64,000 nucleotides of DNA from Taudactylus pleione (GCA_031769625.1 JAUIMM010000001.1:2604001-2668000), one strand, 5' to 3'; positions 44,311 through 55,484 are shown, counted from the stretch's first letter. Numbers and translations: made by a program. Notes: generated by a model not told the origin, from the letters alone.

Positions 44311-45780
44311 GACATATGGGTCCTGATGCATAGAGGTGTCTCTTGTATGAAAATGCTGTCCACTCATGTGCCACGTACACCCACCTGCACCTCTAAAGAT
44401 GGCACAGGGGAAAGGCACTCTAACATAGGCAACCCATGCAAAAATATGCAAATATTTATTAACAATTACTAACAGTATATCCTTGAGCCCACCTCTCATC
44501 CCCAAAAATAATATCCCAACATAATAATATATTGTAGTAATTTTTATAACACAAATGACATATATGTGTATCCACACATATGTTAGCGGACTGCTCCTTG
44601 ATTACTGTGATATGATGTTGGTTTAGTGTTAGAATCTTATTATAAAGATGACAATAGACAAATGTATATTTCAAAGGTGGGTATTTATTAAGGATAATTT
44701 TCGATTTGGTCTAAAAGTATTAATTATAAATGAAATGGGTAAGAAATAAGTGTAAATATAAAAGGAAAAAGGGAGGGAGAGGGGGGCAGTGGGGAGAGAG
44801 AGACTGGGTAAGTGTAGACTGATTGTCTCAATAATTTATATATGGATGTCTCGAATGGTGACCAGCCAGGGGGTGGGTGTCCCACACCCCCTGTATAAGT
44901 GAAGCCGGAGGTCCAGTAGTGTCCATAGGTCAAAGCGGATCTTATATGTCTCTAACATTAATAAAAGTCTAAGTAATGTCCTTGGTGAGGCCTCACCTAG
45001 TCGCTGTCTTCCGACGTCTTCAGTCCTGGTTCATCTCCGTCTTCATCCACTCCTAGCCGTGCCGATGGTAAGGGCCGTATTCCAGTGGTTGCCGCTGGTG
45101 CATCCACTGGCTTGGCCCCGCAGTGTCCGAGAGCGTCTCCCGTCGGGACCCGCGATCTTGCTGGCCGGGACGGGGATCTGCAGGTTCGTGGAACTGCGCG
45201 CTCAACTCACCTTAACCGAGGAGACTTAAGGCAGGCGGAGGGACACACTGTGGCAGTGTTAATGCAGTTTCGGAGTTTGGTGGATGTAGCAAAGTTCCTA
45301 CGCGTATACGTCATTTGTGTTATATCTACTATTTATCTAGATTCTGGGGAATCTAGTCTTAGGACTTGCAGCCACACCTACACCTATCATCCCCAACTAT
45401 AGCATAGCGAGCACCGGGTTTCCCTATCTATTGTAGTAACTAGAATAAACATTGTTCATCTATTATTAAGCTCTGATAGTAAGCACTAAGATAACGTTTC
45501 ATATTTATTGATTTATTGGTTGCCTCATTTCGTTAAAGATAAACTTCAACCTTTGTATATGACCAGAACACTTAATAAAATCAAAAGTCTACCAGGGATA
45601 ATAGAATCGTCAATAGCAGTGACGCAGGGGAAACTGAAGGTACAGCACTTGCTCTCCTCAGAAATGTTTTATAGGCTTGCCATGATCATGTTGGTTTTTC
45701 TGTGTCTTTAATATAAAAGATTATAAGAATTTATTATGTTTTTAGTGACAACATATAATGTTTTGTCTGCTGAGAATTAA
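44311..45780. other. No recognisable gene
   Basis: The sequence is AT-rich to 44990 and GC-richer from 45000 to 45270. A short open frame at 45085-45402 has no family resemblance. This may be intron or upstream flank of the sulfotransferase gene. Confidence 0.4.
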
Positions 45781-45783
45781 GTT

Positions 45784-45838
45784 TACTAACTGTTTATTTT
45801 TACTGTATTTTTTTATCCCACAATTTCTTGCTTTTCAG
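45784..45838 (+). promoter_or_regulatory. Branch point and 3' splice site before the coding exon
   Basis: TACTAAC (45784-45790) is a perfect branch-point consensus. It is followed by a T-rich tract and TTTCTTGCTTTTCAG, with the AG at 45837-45838. It would place about 135 nt of 5' UTR before the ATG at 45974. Single coding exons preceded by non-coding exons are usual in this sulfotransferase family. Confidence 0.6.
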
Positions 45839-45973
45839 CTTCTATTTCAGTTTCCCCTTCTCTTCATCTAATCTCTTTTCCTTGATTATTCATTCCGTAT
45901 TCCCGATTTCTGGATTGTTTTCATTTTACGCCTCTTCACTTCTCCCTTCCCCCTTCCTGTGTCTCTCTTTTCC

Positions 45974-47170
45974 ATGATCCCTAGATTTTACCTGATGTTG
46001 TCCCTACACCTGAAGTTGCTTTTCTTTCTACTCTTTATGTCTTTTGTGATTCTCTATCTCTCTCACTTTCTCTTCCATAAAGCTCCGTCAAACTCCTACT
46101 CTGCTTCTGCCTCTCAGAAACGGAACTCCGTCCATGTCCTTGTTGTCTCTTCTTGGAGATCTGGCTCCTCTTTCCTTGGGCAGATCTTTAACCACCACAG
46201 TGACGTCTTTTACCTCTTCGAGCCTGGACATCCCACCTGGATGAAGTTTCAACAAGAGAGCGTGGAGCTGCTGCACTATCCTGTGAGAGATCTCCTGCGC
46301 TCGCTCTTCACCTGTGATGTCTCACCCCTCCGGCAATATCTTCCCAATGGTGGAAAGCAGGTTTCTGAGTTTCGATTCTTTGCAGAGAGTCGGGCTCTCT
46401 GCACCCCTCCAGCTTGCTCGGCTTTTATCCCCACTGAAGGCTATGATCGCTACACCTGTTTCAAACAGTGTAGAAACACTTCCCTTGATAAAATGGCAGA
46501 GATCTGTGAGACATACAGTCATGTGGTGATGAAAACCGTTCGGATCCTGGATCTCTCTGTCCTTCTTCCCCTTTTTCGAGACCCAGCCCTTGATCTGCGG
46601 ATTCTCCACCTTGTGAGAGACCCTCGAGCTGTTACCTTGTCAAGGAAATCCTTCTCTCTCCAAATTGAGAACCAGATTGTTCTAAAGAGTAACAGAAATC
46701 TTAAGACAAATGATATTACGATAAGTAATGTCATGGAAAAGATATGCAAATCCCAGGTGGCTATTAATAAACTGGCCAAGACTTCTCCGACCTTGCATGG
46801 ACGCTATATGGCTATACGTCATGAGGATTTGACCAGCAACCCGACCCGAAGTCTCAAGCAAATTTACAAGTTCTCTGGGCTTCCTCTAACTAGTGAGCTG
46901 AAACAATGGATTTACAATGTCACCCACGAGGAGATTAAAGAAAAACATGGTTTTATGACATTTTCAAAAGTGTCCTCAGTAGTTAACCAAAGGTGGAGAA
47001 CTGCTCTGGATTTCAGGGTCGTGGAGCAGATTCAACAGAGCTGCAAGCAGGCCATGGAGGTGTTTGGTTACCTGCCCACAAGTTCCAAGATTGAGCAGAA
47101 GAATATGACTGTTAAATTGATAAAGGATGAATGGTATCAGCAGGACAGTCAACCGAGCGATCGCGTATGA
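45974..47170 (+). CDS. chst4/5/6-like: GlcNAc-6-O-sulfotransferase (CHST4/5/6 type)
   Basis: A type II Golgi enzyme expected to transfer sulfate from PAPS to the 6-hydroxyl of N-acetylglucosamine on glycans such as keratan sulfate or sialyl-Lewis-type mucins. It is 398 residues, usual for the family (about 385-410). There is a short cytosolic tail, then a membrane anchor at about residues 9-33 (LKLLFFLLFMSFVILYL). The 5'-phosphosulfate loop is SSWRSGSSFLGQ (59-70). The 3'-phosphate motif is LHLVRDPRAVTLSRKS (211-226). Family motifs include DVFYLFEP, SRALCTPPACSAF, YSHVVMKTVR and RYMAIRHEDL. Potential N-glycosylation sites are at NTS, NVT and NMT. The first ATG in this frame is 45974; a second is at 45995. 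The coding region is one uninterrupted exon with no stop or frameshift, so it looks functional. It could be CHST4, 5 or 6; the window does not decide. Confidence 0.95.
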   Translation: MIPRFYLMLSLHLKLLFFLLFMSFVILYLSHFLFHKAPSNSYSASASQKRNSVHVLVVSSWRSGSSFLGQIFNHHSDVFYLFEPGHPTWMKFQQESVELLHYPVRDLLRSLFTCDVSPLRQYLPNGGKQVSEFRFFAESRALCTPPACSAFIPTEGYDRYTCFKQCRNTSLDKMAEICETYSHVVMKTVRILDLSVLLPLFRDPALDLRILHLVRDPRAVTLSRKSFSLQIENQIVLKSNRNLKTNDITISNVMEKICKSQVAINKLAKTSPTLHGRYMAIRHEDLTSNPTRSLKQIYKFSGLPLTSELKQWIYNVTHEEIKEKHGFMTFSKVSSVVNQRWRTALDFRVVEQIQQSCKQAMEVFGYLPTSSKIEQKNMTVKLIKDEWYQQDSQPSDRV

Positions 47171-47191
47171 AAGACTTTGTGAAGGACCAAA

Positions 47192-47197
47192 ATTAAA
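47192..47197 (+). terminator. Possible polyadenylation signal (ATTAAA)
   Basis: ATTAAA lies 21 nt after the stop codon of the sulfotransferase gene. That would be a very short 3' UTR, so a later signal may be the one used. Confidence 0.3.
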
Positions 47198-47323
47198 AAG
47201 GCAAAGCGCATACAGATCACATCAAAATGCAATTCAGGTGCTATTTATGTAACTTATTTTTAGTAGCTACGAATATTATCATTTGATTGTTTGATCCTGA
47301 CAATGTGGAAAGATGTATTACAC

Positions 47324-47719
47324 CATACTTGCCTACTTTTGAAAAAGCATTTCAGGGAGATTGTGAAAGCGCAATGAGCGCGGTGGTAAAGTAGACGTGT
47401 ACTGCTACACCTGGCTGGTAGACATGCCATAAACTGACTTACACCCAAATGTAAACAAGCCACAAAGCAGTTAGTAAGATCTACGTGATGCTGAAAATAC
47501 ATGTAGCCATAGGCATCATTGTGCCTTATTACCAATGCAGGGAAATTATACTAATGATCCCATTTAAAATGTATATATCTCTGTTTTTTTCTTTTATATA
47601 ACAGTTTCATAATGGGGGATAGGTGCAATCAGGGAGATTACTGGACTATTCAGGGAGACAGGGAGATTGTTACAAAATCAGGGAGTCTCCCTGACAATGA
47701 GGGAGAGTTGGCATGTGTG
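47324..47719. mobile_element. CATACTTGCC-family MITE, uninterrupted copy
   Basis: The ends CATACTTGCCTAC and GTTGGCATGTGTG. The body matches 30117-31506 outside its insertion. It has imperfect CAGGGAGA repeats near the right end. No clear target duplication. Confidence 0.75.
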
Positions 47720-47754
47720 GTTTTAAATTTTTTGGAAATGTATATATAAAAAAA

Positions 47755-48960
47755 AAAAAGATAAAAACCACAAATTTACTGCATGGTGGAGTAATCTTGC
47801 GTATACAGTGACCCATAAAAGTAAGCGCAGTTGTGTAATCTACAGATAGATCTGCTGCTCTGCGCAATGTGGACGCAAATGCTGCGATCTCTTACAGATT
47901 CGCAATTGTAAAAATATATGCTAATGACTCACCCGCTGTCCAGGGCTTAGAGACGCCCCCTGCAAGCATCTCGCATCCGCCTCTCACGTACAAAACTGGA
48001 AATATTGGAAACATTGAAAGAAGATCAGGTGGCCATCAACCCTCTGAGTAAGTCTAAGCTTCTGCAGACACAGTGGTCTCCAGACACACAGAGGGCCTAA
48101 TTCAGACCCACTCGCGAGCGCTGAGCGCTCGTAAGCGGGTCGATGTTGGCCCAGTGCGGATGCGCACGATGGAGGCGGCTCCGTCGTGCGCATGCGCGAG
48201 ACCCGGATAGCGACGGGCAAGCTGTCGCTATGGGTCTCGCTACAAAGGGGGCGTGCGGTCGATGGTGAGTGACAGCACGCCCCCTTTGGTGGGCGTGCCG
48301 TCCCATGGGAACGCCTACCGTCTGGGGCCGGCCCCACTGACATCACTAGTGAAGTCAGTGGGAGTGCCTTCGGCTCTGATAGAGCCAAAAGCACTCTAGG
48401 GCTTGCGGCAACGAGATCCTACCACAAGGGTCTCGTCGCAAGCCCGATGGTCGCGATGGTCAAGACCATCGCGACCATCTTCCTGGCCGCTCGCTATAGC
48501 TGTGGGTGGTAACCCACAGCCATGTGAGCGGCCAGGAGGCCGCTCTAAAAATTCAGAAGGACGGCCCTGATTCAGAGCGAGCGCTCTGTCAGAGCGTCCG
48601 GATCTGAATCAGGGAAAGAGGTCTTTCCTGCTGCCAGCAAGGACACAGGGGCTAATTTATGCACACCCAGAAACAGGTTTAAATTGTCAGACACGCCTAC
48701 GTTTTTCTAACCTCCCCAAAAACACTGACTACTTGTCACTCACTTTGCAAGTGACTCCTCTGTGTGAGCGTATTCATAATTCAATCCCTGCACGTGCGCA
48801 GTGCGCCTTACACGCGTGCAATGGCGAAAGTTCAATCTGCGACAAGATCAGCATTGCGTCCAATCAGGCCCCGTTATACGCTAGCGAGATAAGTGACAGA
48901 AAATTCAGATGTCATCTCGTGATCAGTGAGATTTGCGCTTAAATCTATGTTGCATTGAGT
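47755..48960. mobile_element. Degenerate GC-rich MITE, split by a hairpin-string element
   Basis: The parts at about 47755-48060 and 48640-48960 resemble 57103-57590 (ATATGCTAATGACTCACCCG; AGACGCCCCCTGCAAGC; TCAGACACGCCTACGTTTTT; CTGTCACTCACTTTGC-like text). The element at 48093-48614 lies between them. Boundaries are approximate. Confidence 0.5.
48093..48614. mobile_element. Hairpin-string element, family A, copy 2
   Basis: About 522 bp in the opposite orientation to copies 1 and 3. It contains GGCGTGCGGTCGATGG/CAGCACGCCCCC arms, GATGGTCGCGATGGTC/GACCATCGCGACCATC (16 bp perfect), GCATGCGCACGA-type arms, CTGTGGGTGGTAACCCACAG and CCTGATTCAGAGCGAGCGCT / CTGAATCAGGG. The target duplication is not clear. 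Confidence 0.82.
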
Positions 48961-49809
48961 CAATTCAATACGTTTCAAGTATTATACTTATAATGAAATA
49001 CTATCTAAGCAGCTGTGTAAATAAACATTATATGTAAGACAGTAATAAGAAGTAAATGTTTTTGATGTCAATATATATAATACAATACCATGGACGATAT
49101 TTATGTTTATATGTATGCAAAATAAGGGGGTGTAAAGTTTGGATGCAATATCTCTCAGTTGTGAGAATAATGTTTTTGTGTCTTTATTCTTTGTTTTCAC
49201 TTATCTTTTTGTCTGATGCTGTCAGCGTAGGCAGAGCTGTGTTAATGCTTTGGTGGCAGGGCCGTCGAAAGCTAAATGGGGCCCGGGTACTGGGGCAGCA
49301 TGAAGGCGTGCCCACGCTCCCTCCCACTTGCAGCACTGCAAAGGGGAACAATGTCCCCCTCAGCTGCTGTGTCGGGTCCCCGCCGGGCTCCTCCAACAAG
49401 CCCGGATCTAGGTACTAATCACACACCTAATAAGCACTGATCTAGGGGCGATGCAAGCTTTCTAGGCACCCCAGGCAGTGACAAACGCAGGATTTCCAGA
49501 AGGGGGTTTCCAAATGCTTAATTTTACAGTGAGTGTGGCCTGTCAATGAAGAGGGCAGACTTAGTACTTAGCCAGCTTTAATAAGCGTCATACAAAGTGT
49601 ATTGTGTGTAATAATTCCAGCATACAGGTATACAGGACCAGTGATCACAGTAAGCCATTAGATGCAACAGTAGGGCCATCTTGCCTGAGCTGAATGTATA
49701 TATGTTAGATGTGGGCACCATTCCAGACTATTGGAGCAAGTCCGGGAGCCTGGAGGAGCAGCAGAAGAACCTAGCACTGCCCTGGACATATATGTACACA
49801 TTGGGCTCT
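48961..49809. other. No recognisable gene
   Basis: AT-rich to 49230, then hAT-like GC-rich fragments (GGCAGGGCCGTCGAAAGC at 49256). From 49480 there is an imperfect terminal-repeat candidate (ACAAACGCAGGATTTCCAG) facing CCCCCCTGCGTTTGCC near 50030, which may be the ends of a MITE interrupted by the repeat at 49810. Confidence 0.4.
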
Positions 49810-49945
49810 ATAAAAGTACATCTCTAACAGTGCATGTTTTCCAGATCTTCTAGCTGGTGCACAGGTTATTTATTACTGGCTGATACATGTTAAAAGATCC
49901 ACAGGTGGTGCTAATTATGTCATTTGTGATACTGAGAAGAACATG
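49810..49945. repeat. Interspersed hAT-type repeat fragment
   Basis: AACAGTGCATGTTTTCCAG, GGTGCACAGGTTATTTATTA and ATCCACAGGTGGTGCTAATT, then an inverted ...GAAGAACATGCAGCAC. I associate this text with a common amphibian repeat. Part of the same family (CAGAGGTTCCCAAATCCGGT) occurs at 61672. Confidence 0.55.
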
Positions 49946-50301
49946 CAGCACTAGTAACAATTTGTTATATTACTATTTCTATTGTGGTCATGGTGTGGGC
50001 TGGAGAGGGGGGTTTCCAGGCATGCGGAACCCCCCTGCGTTTGCCTATGCCAGGCAAAACTTCGCATTGCCGCCTCTATTTCCACAATACAGTCTCTCAG
50101 TCCATTTACATAACACCACACTGATGTGCTTACCAGAGTCTCTGAGAGCGGGGTGAGTAATTTCTCATGTGTATCCCGCCTTTTGTTGCAGAACCAGAGC
50201 ACCCATTATGTCCATTCACCTTCGCCCCCATTAACCCCAATTACCAATTCACCCCCATTCAGCATCCATTAACTTCCTCCATCCAGCACCCATTAACCTA
50301 G

Positions 50302-50451
50302 GGGTGGGCAATGAGTGCCCTTCCCCTAGATATTGTAGAACTACACATCCCAGCATGCCCTGCCACAGGTTTGCTATTTGGCCTTGCTTAAACTGTTGCA
50401 AGGCATGCTGGGATGTGTAGTTCAACAACAGCTGCTTATTGCCCACCCCTG
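50302..50451. mobile_element. Palindromic MITE (about 150 bp)
   Basis: The ends AGGGGTGGGCAAT and ATTGCCCACCCCT are perfect inverted repeats. The inner GTAGAACTACACATCCCAGC faces GCTGGGATGTGTAGTTCAAC. A fragment of the same inner text (TGCTGGGACTTGTAGTTC) is at 26788. Confidence 0.85.
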
Positions 50452-50621
50452 CTTAACCCATAGCCCATACCTGAAATGGCTGAGAGTCTTTCCCATCAGC
50501 ACAGGACAGGGTACTTTTCGATATCCTTTTGATGCACGTGGTTTTCAAAACATCCTAAAAATAGTTAAATATGCATAATTAAAGCACAAGGACAATAAAA
50601 CATAGATGAAGGTGTACAATG

Positions 50622-50965
50622 CATACTTACCTACTTTTGCATTCTCCACGCCAGGAGAAGCTGGAGAGGAGATGTAGCTGACCACTTTGGGGGCAGGGCC
50701 AGGCTTTTGTCATCATTAGGTCCCGCCCCTGTGCAGAGAGTTGCAGGTCCGCGGGGAGGGAACGGGGCTAAACGTCGTGATTCGCATAGTGTTAGCCCTG
50801 CATCCTCCCTACGGAGCCGCGATTTCCGGTATTATCTATCCCATTCTGCCCACTTGAATAGGAAGTAGGCAGAATGTGGGAGATTCACCCACTCGCCCAG
50901 GGGTGCGAGGGACTACCTGAAAAATGTGCAGTCCCCCGCACCTTCTGGGAGAGTAGGTAAGTATG
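50622..50965. mobile_element. CATACTTACC-type hAT MITE (344 bp)
   Basis: The ends CATACTTACCTACTTTTG and GAGAGTAGGTAAGTATG are inverted repeats. The body matches 61126-61548 (GGGGCTAAACG, CATTCTGCCCACTT, AGGAAGTAGGCAGAAT) and a fragment at 16929-17157. No clear target duplication. Confidence 0.78.
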
Positions 50966-51136
50966 GTTCTTATTTTAAGGCCACGTGGCGCAAAGCTGTA
51001 GTGTTATCCGTGTTTGTAATAAAGGTCACGCAGTAGCTAATTAGTCATATAGAGGTAAATTTACTAAGCGTGGATTTTTGGTCAATTTGGTGTTTTCCTG
51101 CAAAAGTTTGTCTCCATAGACAGGAATACAAATCCC

Positions 51137-51420
51137 GAAAATATTAAAATAACGCCAGTACACACACACCAAATGTGGAAGTCCTAAAATAAAAAAAAAT
51201 CACTCACCTTAACCATTGGATCAGCTCCTTTTCGGTCCATGTAATAGTCCACTGGTCTTCAGAAAATTAAAACTTGAAAATCCAGAGCCTCACGGACAGT
51301 ACAGTGCTAGCGCATAATGACAGGTCATCCGAGGACATGTAATAGGAATGAATGGGGGATGCGCTCATTGGCTGAGAGCATTGGGGGAGTAGGCACATAC
51401 GCTAAATGTCACCTGGAGGT
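51137..51420. repeat. Repeat unit B, uninterrupted copy
   Basis: GAAAATATTAAAATAACGCC, ACACACACCAAATGTGGAAG, TGAATGGGGGATGCGCTCAT and GAGAGCATTGGGG. The copy at 53560-55410 is the same sequence with a 1.6-kb hAT inserted. Confidence 0.7.
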
Positions 51421-51774
51421 GGCGTTATCCAAGGTCTCCCCTGGTTACCAGTCTCCTGCTCCGCTCTAACATGCAGAGCCGGGAGTCGGTCCCAGTGATC
51501 AGCTGTGTGGTCTAAACAGACCACACGCTGATCACTGCTAGAAAAAACCCCCACTTACTTAAGCCCATGGACTGGAGATCGGGGCTCTGGTGTGCGGTGA
51601 TGTCCTCCCTCCGGTCAGCTGGTTTCCCATCCAGCACTGGGACCTGGTCAGCTGACCGGGTCCCAGTGCAGGATGGGTGAGCAGCTGACCGGAGCCACGG
51701 AGGACATCACCGGAGCCCCGATCATTGGAGGTAAGTGTAATTATGGGAGGAGGGGTCGTGATCGGGTGGGGGCG
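51421..51774. other. No recognisable gene; large imperfect palindrome
   Basis: CATCGGGG-type and CCAGTGCTGG/GGGACCTGGTCAGCTGACCG-GGTCCC strings around 51640-51665 form a strong palindrome (GGGACCTGGTCAGCTGACCG then GGTCCC). It is bracketed by GATGTCCTCC and GGAGGACATC. Nothing coding. Confidence 0.45.
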
Positions 51775-52012
51775 TGGCTTAGCGGTGGCCGGTCGGCGCA
51801 TGTGCGGGCACTTGTCACTGTATTTTTTGCGAAAATACCGTGATAAGTGTGCGGAGGGGATTCGCAGGGACAGAGCTTTATCGCAAGCTCTGTCCCTGCA
51901 TGGGATTTTTAGTAATTCCCTGTGATATTGCCTGAATTCGCAATGTGAATTCAGTCGGTAATATCACACTACAATCTGTATTCCCAATGCAGATTGTAGT
52001 AAATAGAGCCCT
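51775..52012. mobile_element. Partial copy of the 32780-33103 MITE
   Basis: The shared text is CCGGTCGGCGCATG, CACTGTATTTTTTGCGAAAA, GGGACAGAGCTTTATCGCAA and the end GTAGTAAATAGAGCCCTA. Confidence 0.72.
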
Positions 52013-52760
52013 ATATCACACCTGCTGGGAAGGTATGCAGTTCTTAGCTGAAAGCCCTGAATTGCTGCTATAGGGAGGGTTGAGGGTTACTTTAAGCTCT
52101 TTACCAATCTTGTGCAGTTTTTACATGCAGGTGTCTGCAGTGTATAACCTGGAGGTGGGGCGGTACAGGAAGGGTTACTACAGACCTGACAGTCCGGACC
52201 TCAGCTGATCAGTGAGCACTGGCTCTCCCTGCTTGGAAATGCTGATTACAGCCAGAGGAAGGGCAAAGTTCTCCATTTGACTACTACTTAAGTTCAGTCC
52301 ATGTTACAGGGGCTGCAGCCGTCCTCCGTCACTGTCACGCTGTCTCGCACAGCTCCGTTGCCTTAAACTGACCTCTGCACTCCCCTCACTGAGGTGCCGG
52401 CTCCTGCATTCAGATGTGGCTCCCCGCACTTGTAGCCCCCGCAGTTTGCAGTTCCTCTGCAGCCTGGACCGTCTCTTCAGCGGGCACCTCTGGACGCAGG
52501 TACCATGCCTCAGCGCAGGTCCGCTTCCTCACACCTTCTCTGCCGGGGTCCCCTGCGCAGGTCTGCTCCCTCAGACTGCCGCCTCAGGAGCCCCTGTAAC
52601 TGCCCTAACTGTCCACCTCAGCCACCTGCCGCTGGTTCTAGCCGGTTCCGTCATGTGACCTGCGGCTGCTCACCACTGCATTGCTCACCCCGACTCTCTT
52701 CCCCTGTTGGCTTTGGGTTACCCCAACATAGTAAATATGCAACAACAATTTATATACATA
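52013..52760. other. No recognisable gene
   Basis: GC-richer sequence with Ser/Pro/Cys-rich short frames around 52414-52813. No domains or signal peptides were recognised. Confidence 0.4.
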
Positions 52761-53315
52761 GGGGTAGATGTACGAAGCCCAGAAGCGGTATCAGCACACG
52801 TTATGTGCGCTGATACCGCTTCTCCCCGATGTATGATCGGGGGTCTGGGCGGTAATTGACAGGGGCGTCATTATCGGCGCTGCTATCTACAAGACAGCAG
52901 CGCCAATAGCCTGGCCTATGTACGAACGGTCATAACGTCTGACCGTTCGGCCGGCTGTAGCTGTCGTTATCGACAGCTACAGCCTGGCGCTAGCCTATCC
53001 CCACAGCAGGGACAGCGCTGTCCCTGCTGCGGCAGCTGCCGGCTCCAGGACTGCACGCGGGGATCTTGCGATACTTCCGAGATCCCGCGCATGCTCAGTG
53101 GAGCCGGCTGGGAAGAGACACAGAGCATCAGCACAAGGCTGATGCGCTGCTATCTCTAGCGGATAGCGCCGGAGGGGGGGGTTAACGCTTCCCCTCTCCG
53201 TCCGATGAGATGTTTATACATCTCATCGGTAGTGCTTCCTGCTTCGCCTCGGTAAAGAGGCGAAGCGGGAAGCGTTATAGCGGCACGGTAAGTGCTGCTA
53301 TAATACATCTACCCC
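52761..53315. mobile_element. Hairpin-string element, family B (555 bp)
   Basis: The ends GGGGTAGATGTA and TACATCTACCCC are perfect inverted repeats, flanked by ATA on both sides. The interior is a run of hairpins: AGAAGCGGTATCAGC/GCTGATACCGCTTCT; GGCGCTGCT/AGCAGCGCC; CGAACGGTCA/TGACCGTTCG; GGCTGTAGCTGTCG/CGACAGCTACAGCC; CAGCAGGGACAGC/GCTGTCCCTGCTG with no loop; GCCGGCTCC/GGAGCCGGC enclosing GCGGGATCT-type arms; GCATCAGC/GCTGATGC; CCGATGAGATGT/ACATCTCATCGG; GCTTCGCCTC/GAGGCGAAGC. No coding frame. Confidence 0.85.
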
Positions 53316-53559
53316 ATAAATCTATATATATCTCACATAGGACCCAGCATCAGTAAGCACACCTAGGGTCTGGGCTACCACATATGGTCACCTAGTAGCT
53401 GCTTTAAATAGTAGAGCTAACCAATTGGAACCATTCATTAATTAATTAGCTCTTAATAATACAGCATCTGTGTCTTTGAGTATAATTAATTATATTCCTT
53501 TCAATAGCAAATGCCAGTGGGACATTAAGGGCCCACTGACACCTGTAGTCCACCTATAA
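53316..53559. other. No recognisable feature
   Basis: AT-rich sequence between two mobile elements. Nothing is supported. Confidence 0.4.
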
Positions 53560-53599
53560 AGAAAATATTAAAATAACACCAGTACACACACACCGAATG

Positions 53600-55187
53600 C
53601 AGTGGCGTAACTAGGGCAGGGCCATCGGCCATGGTACAGGCCCGCCCTAGTCACTCAGTGTAGTGCAGACCACAATGAGTGTGGTCCGCACTACACAGTT
53701 ACACGCACATTGCCGCCGGCCCTGCGGTGATGTGTGTGTTTCAGCAGCCAATGGGAGTCAGACAGACTCTCATTGGTTGCTGCGCACACTGCCAGAGCCG
53801 GGCTAGATCTCACTCATGAGCTCCGCCTTCCGGCTCCTGCAGTGGGCAATGGGAAAGATGTCATGACGTCTCTCCCATAGTACCGAGCGGAAGGACGGAT
53901 GAGCAGACAGCGGCGGCCGTGGCAGGAGCAGGGATTCAGGTAAGTCAGTGAGTGTTTTGTGAGTGTATGTCATGTCTTTGTCTGTTTTGCACTACTGGCC
54001 GGGGTCACTGAATAGGGAGGATCACTACTGGTGTACTGCATAGGGGTGATCACTACTGAGGGCACTGCATGGGGGGATCGCTGCTGGGGGTACTGTATAA
54101 GGGGCACTACTGGGGGCCTGCATAGGGGGGATCACTACTGGGGGTTCTGTATAAGGGGCACTACTGGTGTACTGCATAGGGGTGATCACTACTGGTGTAC
54201 TGCATAGGGGTGATCACTGCTGAGGGTACTGTATAAGGGGCACTACTGGTGTACTGCATAGGGGGGATCACTACTGGTGTACTGCATAGGGGTGATCACT
54301 GCTGGGGGTACTGTATAAGGGGCACTACTGGTGTACTGCATAGGGGTGATCACTACTGAGGGCACTGCATGGGGGGATCGCTGCTGGGGGTACTGTATAA
54401 GGGGCACTACTGGGGGCCTGCATAGGGGGGATCACTACTGAGGGCACTGCATGGGGGGATCACTGCTGGGGGTACTGTACAGGGGCACTACTGGGGGCCT
54501 GCATAAGGGAGACAACTACTGGGGGCCTGCATACGGGGGACCACTACTGGGGGTACTGTATAAGGGGCACTATTGGAGGCCTGCATAAGAGGGGCCACTA
54601 CTGGGGGCACTGCATACTGGGGGTACTGTATAGGGGGCACTATTGGGGGCCTTCATAACAGGGGCCACTACTGGGGACACTGCATACTGAGGGCACTGCA
54701 TACTGGGGTACCGTATAAGGGACACTACTGGGGGCCTGCATAAGAGGGCGCACTACTGGGGGCACTGCATAGGGGAGACTGTATAAAGGACCCTGCATAG
54801 GAGGTCACAGTATAAGGGTGCACTACTGGGGGCACTTCATAAGGGGCACTGTATGAGCGTGCACTACTGGAGGCAATGTATAAGGGTGCACTACTGGGGG
54901 AACTCTATAAAGGGCACTTCTACTGGGGACATTGCAATAGGGGCACTACTACAGTGGGCATTGCAAGAGGGGCACTACTAGTCGGGGCATTAAGGGGCAT
55001 ATGTGGAAAGGAATGTTCCCAGAGTGACGAGAAAGGTGTGTGTGTCATGTTGACACACCCCATTTTTTCAGTGGCCACGCCCCTTGTGGCATGTGACCAC
55101 ACCCTTTTTTTTGCAGCGCACACGCAAATGGGGGGGGCTCCATTTTCCTTTTTGCCCTGGGCTCCAAATACCCTAGTTTTGCCACTG
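53600..55187. mobile_element. hAT-type non-autonomous element with internal minisatellite
   Basis: The ends CAGTGGCGTAACTAGG and (reverse complement) CAGTGGCAAAACTAGG. A perfect 8-bp duplication ACCGAATG lies at 53592-53599 and 55188-55195. The empty site is visible in the related repeat at 51170. The interior 54000-55000 is a tandem array of GGGGGATCACTACTGGGGGT and ACTGTATAAGGGGCACTACT modules. No transposase. Confidence 0.9.
53995..55000. repeat. Minisatellite inside the hAT element
   Basis: Modules of about 30-40 bp (CACTACTGGGGGCCTGCATA, GGGGTACTGTATAAGGGGCA). The 5' half is more regular than the 3' half. Confidence 0.88.
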
Positions 55188-55484
55188 ACCGAATGTGGAA
55201 GTCCTAAAATAAAAATAAATCATACTCACCATAACCATTGTGGTCGGCTCGTCTTTGGTCCATGTAAGTCCACTGGTTTTTCAGAAAATAAAAACTTGAA
55301 AATCCCGAACCTCACGGACAAGTCATCCGGGGACACTGTAATAGGAATGAATGGGGGATGCACTCATTGGCTGAGAGCATTGGGGAAGTAGGCACGTATG
55401 CTTTGTCCCAGGCAACCTCAGCGGGCTGCCCACTCAGGTCCCTACGTCTTAAGGCAGCTGCCTAATGGAAGTGCCTGCCTCGCA

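Noticed and set aside
45959..45973. Upstream GTG start for the sulfotransferase
   Set aside because: GTG is not a normal eukaryotic start. The first in-frame ATG is at 45974 and gives a usual family length.
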